A DNA stretch of 64,000 bases. Origin: Acinetobacter sichuanensis (lineage in GTDB: Bacteria; Pseudomonadota; Gammaproteobacteria; Pseudomonadales; Moraxellaceae). Shown piece after piece: positions 20,368 through 28,752 of the stretch (the first letter of the stretch is position 1; each line of letters begins with the position of its first letter). The translations under genes were made by a program, and so were the position numbers. The notes beneath the pieces were generated by a model. It saw nothing but the letters and a program-made list of their open reading frames with translations, had not been told where the DNA came from and searched no databases. The stretch covers positions 101,886 to 165,885 of the forward strand of contig NZ_PYIX02000006.1 in NCBI RefSeq assembly GCF_003024515.2, read 5' to 3'.

Positions 20368-20417
20368 CTCCTTGCTTCAATTTTTAATTAAATTGGGGCT
20401 GCATAAACCGTAAGGAG
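20368..20417 (+). promoter_or_regulatory. S6:S18-type ribosomal protein leader motif
   Basis: CTCCTT (20368-20373) pairs with AAGGAG (20412-20417), which is the rpsF ribosome binding site. Inside, a 10-bp helix pairs 20374-20383 with 20390-20399 (two G-U pairs). The 3' bulge 20400-20411 contains CCG (20408-20410). A bulged CCG beside a hairpin just before rpsF is the described binding element for the S6:S18 complex, which represses its own mRNA. The helices are seen in the sequence; binding is inferred from the known motif. Confidence 0.72.
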
Positions 20418-20423
20418 CTGACA

Positions 20424-20810
20424 ATGCGTCACTACGAAATCGTAATTCTGGTACACCCAGACCAAAGCGATCAAGTGGTAGGTATGGTAGAACGCTATAT
20501 CTCTCACATTAAAGATGCTGAAGGTCAAATTCACCGTCTTGAAGATTGGGGCCGTCGCCAATTGGCTTACCCAATTAACAAAATTCACAAAGCGCACTAC
20601 ATTTTAATGAACGTTGAATGTAATCAAACTACGCTTAACGAATTAGAAGAATTATTCCGTTACAACGATGCTATCCTTCGTAACGTAATTATTCGTCGTG
20701 AAAACGCTATCACTGAAGAGTCTTTATTGGCTAAGAGTGCTGAAGAAAAACGTGCGCGTAAAGCTCAACGTGAAGAAGCACAACAAGCTCAAGACTCTGC
20801 TGAAGCATAA
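20424..20810 (+). CDS. rpsF: 30S ribosomal protein S6
   Basis: The 128-residue protein begins [18 protein letters not shown], the standard S6 start, and has the conserved [11 protein letters not shown] segment (about 42-52). The acidic/basic C-terminal tail (from about residue 100) is Glu-, Ala- and Gln-rich. S6 pairs with S18 on the 30S platform. It is the first gene of rpsF-rpsR-rplI, and its ribosome site lies in the base stem of the leader motif just upstream. Confidence 0.98.
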   Translation: MRHYEIVILVHPDQSDQVVGMVERYISHIKDAEGQIHRLEDWGRRQLAYPINKIHKAHYILMNVECNQTTLNELEELFRYNDAILRNVIIRRENAITEESLLAKSAEEKRARKAQREEAQQAQDSAEA

Positions 20811-20821
20811 GGAGAACCTCA

Positions 20822-21049
20822 ATGGCACGTTTTTACCGTCGTCGCAAGTTCTGCCGCTTTACAGCTGAGAACGTTACGTACATCGACTACAAAGATATCG
20901 ACACTTTAAAACAGTACATCACTGAAAACGGCAAGATTGTTCCTAGCCGTATTACAGGTACTAAAGCTCGTTACCAACGTCAATTAGCGCTTGCTATTAA
21001 ACAAGCTCGCTATTTAGCGTTGATTCCTTACACTGACAATCATAAGTGA
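20822..21049 (+). CDS. rpsR: 30S ribosomal protein S18
   Basis: The 75-residue basic protein matches S18 throughout ([40 protein letters not shown] region). It forms a heterodimer with S6. A strong AAGGAG site precedes the ATG, and the gene lies 11 bases after rpsF. Confidence 0.98.
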   Translation: MARFYRRRKFCRFTAENVTYIDYKDIDTLKQYITENGKIVPSRITGTKARYQRQLALAIKQARYLALIPYTDNHK

Positions 21050-21058
21050 GGTTGAGCT

Positions 21059-21505
21059 GTGGATATTATCTTATTACAACGCATTAAAAACCTTGGTAAA
21101 TTAGGCGATAAAGTTTCAGTTAAAGCTGGTTACGGCCGTAACTTCCTTATCCCTCAAGGTAAAGCAGTTGCTGCGACTGAAGCAAATACTGCTGCTTTCG
21201 AAGCTCGTCGTGCAGAACTTGAAAAAGCTGAAGCTGAAATTTTAGCTGCTGCTCAAGCACGTGCTGATCAATTGAACGAAGTAAACATCGTTATCACTGC
21301 GAAAGCTGGTGATGAAGGTAAATTATTCGGTTCAATCGGTACTCGTGACATCGCTGACGCGTTAACGAATGCTGGTCTTGAAGTAGACCGCGCAGAAGTT
21401 CGTTTACCTAACGGTGCGCTTCGTAACACTGGTGAATTCAACATCGCAATCCAATTGCATCATGATGTTGTTGCAGAAGTTCTCGTTACTATCGTATCTG
21501 AGTAA
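21059..21505 (+). CDS. rplI: 50S ribosomal protein L9
   Basis: The 148-residue protein shows the L9 N-terminal RNA-binding signature [14 protein letters not shown] (about 24-37), the long connecting helix and the C-terminal domain. The start is GTG at 21059; the encoded N-terminus [13 protein letters not shown] matches the family exactly. It lies 9 bases after rpsR and is followed by a strong terminator. Confidence 0.98.
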   Translation: MDIILLQRIKNLGKLGDKVSVKAGYGRNFLIPQGKAVAATEANTAAFEARRAELEKAEAEILAAAQARADQLNEVNIVITAKAGDEGKLFGSIGTRDIADALTNAGLEVDRAEVRLPNGALRNTGEFNIAIQLHHDVVAEVLVTIVSE

Positions 21506-21513
21506 TTTCGTAC

Positions 21514-21551
21514 CAAAAAAAAGAGCATACTTTTGTATGCTCTTTTTTTAT
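21514..21551 (+). terminator. Rho-independent terminator of rpsF-rpsR-rplI
   Basis: AAGAGCATAC (21521-21530) pairs with GTATGCTCTT around TTTT, extended by A and T tracts on both sides. Confidence 0.92.
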
Positions 21552-21686
21552 CTGCTATTTCTATCTAGTTATCATTTTTTATTTAGCATTATTTAGCTTT
21601 CACCCCATGATTTAGGTTATCCTCTTAACCTATTTTAAATAAATTGAGTCATCCTTGACTGGTTTAAATTAAAGGTTTTTTATTTT

Positions 21687-23135
21687 ATGTCTCAGGCAAC
21701 TGCCGCAGCTTCTGCAAATACTTTTAACAAAGATGCCAAGTCAACTGACGCCTCGCAACAATTAAAAGAATTTCGTACACCACCCCACAACTTGTCAATT
21801 GAACAAGCGGTGCTGGCTGCCTTAATGACTGTGGCTGAATCTTTTGAGCAAGTCAGTGATGTGTTGAATGAAAATGATTTCTATGCAACACGCCATAAAT
21901 ATATTTTTCGTGCCATTGAACAACTCAATAAAGAAAGTTCGCCTTATGATGCAGTTTTAGTCAATGACTGGCTCATTAAACAAAATCTTTTAGAGGCAAT
22001 TGGGGGTGAAGAATATTTAATGCAACTTATGGCAGATTCGCCTGCAAGCTTTTACAACCTTGAAACTTACGCCACTAAAATTCGTGAATTTGCGACTTTA
22101 AGAAATATGATTAAAGTTGGTAATGAAATTTTACAGAATGCTTATGACACCAAAGGTCGTGAGGTGAGTGAAATTTTAGATTTAGCAGAAACTAATATTT
22201 TCTCGATCGCTGAGCAACATAATAATAATGCCAAAGCACAAGGTCCAAAGCCGATTACCTCTGTAGTTGCTGATGTCTTTGATAAGCTCAATGAGCTTTC
22301 TCAACTCGAAGGTAATATTACAGGTTTAACCACAGGTTTTGTTGAACTTGATAATAAAACGTCGGGTATGCAAGCAGGTGATATGATCATCGTAGCGGCA
22401 CGTCCATCTATGGGTAAAACGACTTTTGCCATGAATCTTGTCGAAAGTGTGCTGTTTAATTGCGACTTACCTGCTTTGGTTTTTTCGATGGAAATGCCTG
22501 CTGACTCGATTGCTATGCGTTTGATTTCTTCTTATGGCAAAGTACACCAAGGGCATTTACGTTCAGGTAAACTCGATGGCGATGAATGGTCTAAAGTTAC
22601 AGGGACTATTTTACAGCTTCAAGAGAAACATCTGTATATTGATGACTCCTCTGCCCTCCCTCCAACTGAAATGCGCGCACGTGCAAGACGTATTGCCAAA
22701 CAACATGGCGGCAAACTCGGCTGTATCATGGTCGATTATCTACAATTAATGAAAGTACCTGGTATGGGCGATAACCGTGTTGGCGAGATTGGTGAGATTT
22801 CACGAAGCCTAAAAGCTTTGGCTAAAGAAATGATGTGTCCTGTGATTGCTTTATCACAGCTCAACCGTTCTTTAGAGAATCGTCCAAATAAGCGTCCTGT
22901 CATGTCAGACTTACGTGAATCAGGTGCGATCGAGCAAGATGCCGATTTGATTATGTTTATTTACCGTGATGAGGTTTATAACAAAGAATCAAAAGAAGCT
23001 GGAACAGCCGAAATTATTATCGGTAAACAACGTAATGGTCCTATTGGTTCTGTTCGTTTAGCCTTTGAAGGTCAATATACCCGTTTTAGTAATTTATCAC
23101 CTGAATATTACGCACAATATGACGATGGAGAGTAA
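21687..23135 (+). CDS. dnaB: Replicative DNA helicase DnaB
   Basis: This is the hexameric fork helicase that unwinds DNA and interacts with primase. Of 482 residues, the N-terminal domain (about 28-140, starting PPHNLSIEQAVLAALM) binds primase, and the RecA-like ATPase domain carries Walker A ARPSMGKT (238-245), Walker B IMVDYLQLM and the SDLRESGAIEQDAD arginine-finger region. No intein interrupts it. The first 25 residues are an unconserved Ala/Ser-rich leader. The gene has its own upstream region after the rplI terminator. Confidence 0.98.
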   Translation: MSQATAAASANTFNKDAKSTDASQQLKEFRTPPHNLSIEQAVLAALMTVAESFEQVSDVLNENDFYATRHKYIFRAIEQLNKESSPYDAVLVNDWLIKQNLLEAIGGEEYLMQLMADSPASFYNLETYATKIREFATLRNMIKVGNEILQNAYDTKGREVSEILDLAETNIFSIAEQHNNNAKAQGPKPITSVVADVFDKLNELSQLEGNITGLTTGFVELDNKTSGMQAGDMIIVAARPSMGKTTFAMNLVESVLFNCDLPALVFSMEMPADSIAMRLISSYGKVHQGHLRSGKLDGDEWSKVTGTILQLQEKHLYIDDSSALPPTEMRARARRIAKQHGGKLGCIMVDYLQLMKVPGMGDNRVGEIGEISRSLKALAKEMMCPVIALSQLNRSLENRPNKRPVMSDLRESGAIEQDADLIMFIYRDEVYNKESKEAGTAEIIIGKQRNGPIGSVRLAFEGQYTRFSNLSPEYYAQYDDGE

Positions 23136-23170
23136 TGCATTATTGCTCTTCTTTGCTTAAATTTTTATCA

Positions 23171-23827
23171 TTAAAACCATAATTTAAAGCTATTTAATAA
23201 TTTATTCCACCAATGTAGAAACCCTGAAAGCTGTTGAATATTTTGCTGTGTATCATTCACAACGGCTTTTGGAAATGCTGCATTTAATTGCTGACAATTT
23301 GGATATTTTTGCTGTAGTTTTTTCAAATAATCGTTTTGGTCATATTGGATAAAACCATCTAAAATTCCAATTGTTTTACCATCTGTATATTCACAACTTG
23401 AACGATTACGATCCCATGCAAAAAAAGATGTCACGGGCTTAGAAATACTTAAACGATCATTTTGGCAACTTAACATTGCAAATGAAGCAATTTGATATTG
23501 TTCAGGTTTAGTGCCATCGGGTGTATAGGCTAAACCAATGATTAAACTATCTTTTGCAATATTTTGACTGGAAAATTCACTTTGCCATTGTTTAGGTTTT
23601 GCATACCTAAATTGATCAATCCAAGAACGGAAAATAAATTGATCTGCACTTAGTTGAACTGAAAAAATTGTACGATCATCCTGCATGGCTTGAGAGCTTT
23701 GGAAACGCGCAATAAAAACATCATCAGGCGTATGTGGCATACAGGCTAAAGCTTGCTTGATAGTCAACGCTCCAAGTAACAGCATGTACAATAAATTTTT
23801 AAGTTGTACAGCATAAAACTGAGTCAA
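23171..23827 (-). CDS. Uncharacterised exported protein
   Basis: This 218-residue protein belongs to no family I recognise. A hydrophobic stretch (about 9-28, NLLYMLLLGALTIKQALA) followed by a Cys looks like a signal peptide; ALA-C is not a clean lipobox, so type I cleavage is more likely. Mature Cys residues could form disulphides (about residues 29, 120 and 139). The frame begins with TTG at 23827 and no ribosome site is clear; the ATG at 23785 (MLLLGALT) is an alternative start. It is convergent with dnaB, ending 35 bases after it. Confidence 0.6.
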   Translation of the reverse strand: MTQFYAVQLKNLLYMLLLGALTIKQALACMPHTPDDVFIARFQSSQAMQDDRTIFSVQLSADQFIFRSWIDQFRYAKPKQWQSEFSSQNIAKDSLIIGLAYTPDGTKPEQYQIASFAMLSCQNDRLSISKPVTSFFAWDRNRSSCEYTDGKTIGILDGFIQYDQNDYLKKLQQKYPNCQQLNAAFPKAVVNDTQQNIQQLSGFLHWWNKLLNSFKLWF

Positions 23828-23965
23828 AAATAATTTAAAAATTAAGTATTTCCTCTTCTTTAATAACTTTGAATAACGGTTTTCTGTTTTATTTTTGGAA
23901 AATTTTCATCATGATCAATAGGAAAACAAATGTTCTCCTATTTTTAAAACATCTAATGATTAGCT

Positions 23966-24379
23966 TTATGCTACCACTAAAGCAGTTTTTAAACTTTCAA
24001 TGTTACCACGCCAATCATCATAGTCTTCTGTTTCCTTCCAAAGCTCATTCAGTTCAGAGTCTTCTCCCAAAACCAAATCTAATGCAGTTTGTGCATTTTT
24101 TAATAAATCTGCTGAAGGTTGTAGATTGACTGCTTGCACCCATTCATCAACTTTTTTTGTATATCCATCATTTTGTGTGCCTTTACCCAATAGTTTTGCT
24201 AAAACTTCGGCTGCTGCAACAATCACAAAACCATCATCAGCTTCAAGATATTCATCTGCATTTTCAATCGCTCTGGAAAATGTGTTCGACAATAGACTTT
24301 CATCTTTTGTTTCTTCTAAACGATAAATCCAATCTAAGGCATCATCATTACCAAAAGGCTCATGTGACCAAGCACCCAT
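23966..24379 (-). CDS. DUF4259 domain protein
   Basis: This 137-residue acidic protein starts MGAWSHEPFGNDDALDWIYRL, the hallmark of DUF4259, a family of unknown role with a conserved G-x-W and N/D-D-x-A-x-D-W start. The frame is open to 24409, but the ATG at 24379 is preceded by GAGGA and gives the canonical N-terminus. It appears monocistronic. Members are small, cytoplasmic and widely scattered; no function is claimed. Confidence 0.8.
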   Translation of the reverse strand: MGAWSHEPFGNDDALDWIYRLEETKDESLLSNTFSRAIENADEYLEADDGFVIVAAAEVLAKLLGKGTQNDGYTKKVDEWVQAVNLQPSADLLKNAQTALDLVLGEDSELNELWKETEDYDDWRGNIESLKTALVVA

Positions 24380-24772
24380 TTTTATTCCTCTTTTATTTAT
24401 AATCGTCAATCATGCAAAAACGATAATGCATAACCTAGAAACTACAATAGCAGTAATTTTTTGCTTTTATTTTGCAAAATGTAAATATAAGTTTAGAACT
24501 TTAATATGTTTTTTAAATGTATAACTATTTTTCTTTTACTTGTTGCTTTTATTGTTAAATTTAAAATCTAAAAATGAAAGGAAAAGATAAAAATTTGCGT
24601 TTTTTCGATATAAATACGTGAAATCATTTAAAAGATAAATGTCGATGTCTATTTAACTTTGATCGGCTTACAATAGTACCGTTTTAGAAATTCAATGATC
24701 AATTTCATTTTCCCCTTATAAAATATCTTTTTAACTATATTTTATATTTACCTTCTTACAGGAGTCTTTCGG
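24380..24772. other. Intergenic region between DUF4259 gene and alr
   Basis: This 393-base, very AT-rich stretch lies between two divergent genes and should hold both promoters. A TACAAT-like box near 24668 could serve alr. A 15-codon frame at about 24571 has no ribosome site and is not called. No terminator or repeat is evident. Confidence 0.45.
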
Positions 24773-25846
24773 GTGCGCCAAGCAACAGTTTATATTGACA
24801 GTGAAGCTCTGCAATATAATTTAAATCGTGTTAAACAACTTGCCCCAACTGCTAAAATTGTGAGTATGGTCAAAGCCAATGCTTATGGACATGGAGTCAA
24901 AGATTGCTTAGCCGCCTTAAGTTCAACTGATGCCTTTGGTGTTGCTTGCCTTGAAGAAGCTTTAGAAATTCGTGAATTGGGCTACCAACAACCTATTACA
25001 CTAATTGAAGGTATTTTCAGTGCCGATGAAATGGCGGTAGTGGTTGAAAATGAGATTGAAATTGTTGTTCATCATCAAGCTCAACTGGATTGGTTACGCG
25101 CACACAAAGACGCTTATATTGAAAAAAATCTTAAAGTTTGGGTCAAATTGAATAGTGGGATGAACCGTCTTGGTTTTAAAGTTCCTGAAATTATTGACAT
25201 CATCCACTCACTTAAAGCTGATGGTTTTACTTGTGTTTTAGCTATGCATTTTGCCAATGCTGATGCTGAAAATCATCCCCTCAATGAACAACAAAAAAAT
25301 CAGTTCTTACATGTCAAAGAAGCATGTGAGCCGATTATGGCATCTTGCTGCAATTCAGCAGCAATTTTCAAATGGTCAGAACTCAATTTTGATTTTGTAC
25401 GTCCAGGCATCATGCTCTATGGTGCCTCGCCTTTTGCAGATCAATCGGTACATGACTTAGATATCAAACCTGTGATGACCTTTACAGCAGAAATTATTGC
25501 TTTAAATCATATTGAAGCGGGTGAATCTGTTGGCTATGGTTCTACTTTTGTCGCCGATCAAGCAATGGATATTGCTATTGTTTCAATTGGTTATGGTGAT
25601 GGTTATCCACGCGCATTTTTAAAGCAAAATTATGTTTCTATTCAAGGTCAAGCAAGAGCTGTGATTGGGCGTGTTGCAATGGATATGATTGCAATTGATG
25701 TTACAGGGTTAAATTTACCCTTAGGTACGGTTGTTGAGCTATGGGGCAAAGATCGTTTGGTTGATGATGTTGCAGAAGCCAATGGTACAATTGGTTATGA
25801 ATTATTATGCCGTATGAGCGCAAGACCTGTGCGTAAGAAAATCTAA
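24773..25846 (+). CDS. alr: Alanine racemase
   Basis: This PLP enzyme interconverts L- and D-alanine, supplying D-Ala for peptidoglycan. The 357-residue protein has K34 in VSMVKANAYGHG (PLP Schiff base), the second catalytic Tyr in ESVGYGST (about 255) and the C-terminal LCRMSARPVR. The start is GTG at 24773, 8 bases after AGGAG, and gives the usual RxATVYID N-terminus. Placement downstream of dnaB is common in this group. A terminator shared with the convergent BLUF gene follows. Confidence 0.96.
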   Translation: MRQATVYIDSEALQYNLNRVKQLAPTAKIVSMVKANAYGHGVKDCLAALSSTDAFGVACLEEALEIRELGYQQPITLIEGIFSADEMAVVVENEIEIVVHHQAQLDWLRAHKDAYIEKNLKVWVKLNSGMNRLGFKVPEIIDIIHSLKADGFTCVLAMHFANADAENHPLNEQQKNQFLHVKEACEPIMASCCNSAAIFKWSELNFDFVRPGIMLYGASPFADQSVHDLDIKPVMTFTAEIIALNHIEAGESVGYGSTFVADQAMDIAIVSIGYGDGYPRAFLKQNYVSIQGQARAVIGRVAMDMIAIDVTGLNLPLGTVVELWGKDRLVDDVAEANGTIGYELLCRMSARPVRKKI

Positions 25847-25865
25847 ATCTAGCGATTTTTGCGAT

Positions 25866-25895
25866 AAAAAATCCAAGTTTAGACTTGGATTTTTA
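25866..25895. terminator. Bidirectional terminator between alr and the BLUF gene
   Basis: AAAAATCCAAGT pairs with ACTTGGATTTTT around TTAG. Tracts of A and T on both sides suit both convergent genes. Confidence 0.88.
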
Positions 25896-25899
25896 TTTT

Positions 25900-26319
25900 C
25901 TATAACTCAGTTTCTTCAATTTCATACAATAAATGTAATAGTTTAGGTAGATCTTGTTGACTTAAGCACAAAGGAGCAAATTTTTCATAACCCTGATCTA
26001 AAAAAAATTGCTGAATCTGGCTACTTCTTTTGACATATTTCATTGACCATTGCGAAAAATGGCGCTGTTTAATTTCAGTATGTTGATATAACTTAATTTG
26101 ATGATGTCTTGGGTCTTTAAATAATTTATCTAATAACATTTCAATCGTATCTTGATCGCCTTCTAGACATTGAAAGAAGTATTCATCAGCAAAATACAAG
26201 ACTCCACAGATATCATGTTTAACATTGAAATGACGAGCTTCATCTAAAATATCACGTAAATCATTTAAAATTTTTAGATCATTTGATGTTGTTTTACTGG
26301 CATAACAAATTTGAAACAT
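25900..26319 (-). CDS. BLUF-domain blue-light sensor protein
   Basis: This 139-residue protein is essentially one BLUF domain, which binds FAD and senses blue light. Expected residues are present: Y6 (QICYASK), N32, Q50 (FFQCLEGD) and W91/M93 in the QWSMKY segment. There is no attached output domain, as in BlsA of Acinetobacter baumannii, which acts by binding transcription regulators; this protein is likely a relative of it. The C-terminal helices (about 98-139) would form the partner surface. It lies alone, convergent with alr. Confidence 0.93.
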   Translation of the reverse strand: MFQICYASKTTSNDLKILNDLRDILDEARHFNVKHDICGVLYFADEYFFQCLEGDQDTIEMLLDKLFKDPRHHQIKLYQHTEIKQRHFSQWSMKYVKRSSQIQQFFLDQGYEKFAPLCLSQQDLPKLLHLLYEIEETEL

Positions 26320-26525
26320 AAATTAATATTCTCATGAAATTTCTTATTAATTTACTGTATTCAATATTACTGCACTAAAATAGTCCTAAGTGTTGAATAA
26401 TCAGACAAAATTTTGATGGATATGTAAATAATTATTTTTCCACCACACAAAAAAATGACTTATTTAACACAATATTTTAAAAACTTGTTATAGCTAAAAT
26501 ATTTCTACTATTGCTTAAAATGAAA

Positions 26526-27260
26526 CTACTTAAAATAATCTTCAGTAGGTTCAGGTAAATCTTGTAAACCATTTTTTAATGTTTCTGACCATTGTCGGCT
26601 AATCTGCTGAAAATATGGATCTGCCTCTGTGATACGTTTACCTTGCGGTGTCAACAAACAGTCTTTATGGTAAATCATGGCATCTAAAGGCATCCCTACT
26701 GAAACATTTGAACGCAAAGTTGAATCAAAAGAGATCAAACAACAACGTAAGGCTTTATCCAAAGGCATATCATAAGTCAACGCCCTGTCTAAAATAGGCT
26801 TACCATATTTACTTTCACCAATTTGAAAATATGGTGTATCACTGGTTGCACAAATAAAATTACCTTGCGGATAAATATTATAAAGTTGCATTTCCTCACC
26901 TTTAATTTGCCCACCAACCAGCAAACTACAAAAATAGTTGCTTTGCTCCAAGGTATCTGAAGTGACTTCTGCAATCACTTGTCGTAGAAGCTGCCCTACT
27001 AGCCCAGCTAGTTCAAACATCGTATTTACACTATACAAATGCGGCTCTCTGCCGAGTGCTAAATGATTTTCTAAATGCCCAATGACAGCTTGTGTTGTTG
27101 CTAAATTACCTGATGTCTGAATACAAATAAAACGCTCACCAGCAACACCATATGTATACAGTTTACGAAAAACTGAAATATGGTCTACGCCAGCATTGGT
27201 TCGTGTATCGCTGATAAAAACTAGACCTTCTTTGAGTCTTAAAGCACAACAATATGTCAT
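26526..27260 (-). CDS. Anbu: proteasome-like (HslV-related) peptidase
   Basis: This 244-residue member of the Ntn-hydrolase proteasome-beta superfamily starts MTYCCALRLKEGLVFISDTRT: after Met removal Thr2 would be the nucleophile, and D18/R20/T21 with a later K (VFRKLYTYG) match the Anbu pattern. Anbu forms ring-shaped assemblies; its substrate is unsettled. It is the last gene of a cluster with a transglutaminase-like protein, an alpha-E protein and a circularly permuted ATP-grasp, an association described for this family and proposed to make and cleave a peptide modification. It is 73 bp downstream of the transglutaminase gene. Confidence 0.93.
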   Translation of the reverse strand: MTYCCALRLKEGLVFISDTRTNAGVDHISVFRKLYTYGVAGERFICIQTSGNLATTQAVIGHLENHLALGREPHLYSVNTMFELAGLVGQLLRQVIAEVTSDTLEQSNYFCSLLVGGQIKGEEMQLYNIYPQGNFICATSDTPYFQIGESKYGKPILDRALTYDMPLDKALRCCLISFDSTLRSNVSVGMPLDAMIYHKDCLLTPQGKRITEADPYFQQISRQWSETLKNGLQDLPEPTEDYFK

Positions 27261-27333
27261 ACAAACCTCTCTTTATTTTTTGAATATTCATGTTAAATAT
27301 TTATTTTTTATACTCATTTTTTAAAACAAATAT

Positions 27334-28113
27334 TTAACAAGCAAGCACCTGAACAATTGAATACATACTTTCAATTCCTCCCTGCTCACGTACACCTCTG
27401 ACTGGGGCTACATCCCAGTAATCACGACCAATTGCAACATAAACATGTGCTTCTGGCTGAAATAATTGATTACTGACATCAATCATATGCCAGTTTCCAT
27501 CTAAATAAATTTCTGCCCATGCATGACTGGCTAAATGTGATTGGTTATTTGCATACAAATACCCCGATACATAACGCGCTGGTACACCCAATGCTTTTGC
27601 CATCGCAATAAAGACATGGCTATGATCTTGGCATACACCATGCCCTGCAAAAAATGATTCTACAGCAGTATGACAAACCGTTGTAGATGCCGTTTCATAA
27701 GGCATTTTTAACAATAAAGCTGCTGCTAAACGGTGAAAATGCGACAAATTAACTTGAGGAACATAGTGTTGAGCAAATGCCAACATTTCTGTATTACACA
27801 AAGTTGTTGTGGTAGGTTGCAAAAATAACCATGGAGATAAATGATCTTGAACACCATATTGATGCTTTAAATCAATCTCAACAATACCTTGCGCCATAAT
27901 CAACATCGTTTGAAATGGATCAACTTGGTTACTGGTCAACCAAAGATTAGCAAATGCATCTTTTTTCATTTTTTGAGCACCAGGCACACTAATTTCCCAA
28001 GTATGTACTTGTTGATGCGAATTAGACTGCGGCATCATTTTAATATATTGAATACTATTTTTTGCCCAGTCTGTATATTGGTAATGGGTTTGGTGATTAA
28101 TCATCAATTTCAT
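27334..28113 (-). CDS. Transglutaminase-like cysteine protease family protein
   Basis: The 259-residue protein has an N-terminal beta domain (about 1-100, HQTHYQYTDWAKNSIQYIKMM region) typical of bacterial transglutaminase-like proteins. The papain-fold core has catalytic C161 (GHGVCQDHSHVFIA), H197 (SHAWAEIYLDGNWH) and D212. Members of this family in Anbu clusters are predicted peptidases or amidases. The start overlaps the alpha-E stop by 4 bases, so the two are coupled. Confidence 0.92.
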   Translation of the reverse strand: MKLMINHQTHYQYTDWAKNSIQYIKMMPQSNSHQQVHTWEISVPGAQKMKKDAFANLWLTSNQVDPFQTMLIMAQGIVEIDLKHQYGVQDHLSPWLFLQPTTTTLCNTEMLAFAQHYVPQVNLSHFHRLAAALLLKMPYETASTTVCHTAVESFFAGHGVCQDHSHVFIAMAKALGVPARYVSGYLYANNQSHLASHAWAEIYLDGNWHMIDVSNQLFQPEAHVYVAIGRDYWDVAPVRGVREQGGIESMYSIVQVLAC

Positions 28114-28718
28114 AAGCGAACCAACTCAAAAAGAGAGTCAATATGATCACTAAAATGATAATAATGTTGACTATCGGGTTGTCTTTTTAAGTCTTGCCAT
28201 GCCTCTGTAACACTTACGACTCCACAACGATCTAAATGCTGGCTTAATTGATCCAAATCATGCAAAGTTTGTTCAGATGTTTGTTTAAGGCGAATTTGAC
28301 GATCTAGTTGCTCCATTTTCTGCCCTAAACTAAAAAATAAAAATAGAAATTCATCTTCTTCAGCTTCTAATACATCATGACACTCGGCACAAACATCACA
28401 AATAAAACCCGCATTTCGCTCAGCTTGTTGTAATAGCTGATTGAGTTCAGCAAAAGATTTTTGTGAGATCACACCACGTAAATCATGAATATTATTCTTA
28501 GCATTTTGAAATTGTTGATGAAATGAAGCGGGTTGCTCAGGATCTAACACCAATTCATTTAAAGAACTTGCATCAAAAGCAGGTAAACAAAATGCGTGTG
28601 TATAATCTAAAGCAGTCTCATTGCAATGAAATGGAAACTGGCTACATAAATATTGTATACGATTTAAATAACGCCCTAACCAAAATATATTTTGTGCGTT
28701 GCTAGTTAATAAAATCAT
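28110..28718 (-). CDS. Alpha-E domain protein
   Basis: This 202-residue all-helical protein begins MILLTSNAQNIFWLGRYLNR, the characteristic alpha-E N-terminus (x-R-x-A-x-x-x-F/Y-W-x-G-R-Y). The family always travels with circularly permuted ATP-grasp proteins and its chemistry is unknown. The frame is open to 28772, but the ATG at 28718 has a perfect AAGGAG site 7 bases before it and removes an overlap with the upstream gene. Confidence 0.9.
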   Translation of the reverse strand: MILLTSNAQNIFWLGRYLNRIQYLCSQFPFHCNETALDYTHAFCLPAFDASSLNELVLDPEQPASFHQQFQNAKNNIHDLRGVISQKSFAELNQLLQQAERNAGFICDVCAECHDVLEAEEDEFLFLFFSLGQKMEQLDRQIRLKQTSEQTLHDLDQLSQHLDRCGVVSVTEAWQDLKRQPDSQHYYHFSDHIDSLFELVRL

Positions 28719-28752
28719 TTTTATCTCCTTATTTGAATACTCATCAAGCAAA

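Noticed and set aside
24571..24618. 15-codon frame between the DUF4259 gene and alr
   Set aside because: No ribosome site, Lys/Phe-rich chance frame in AT-rich DNA.
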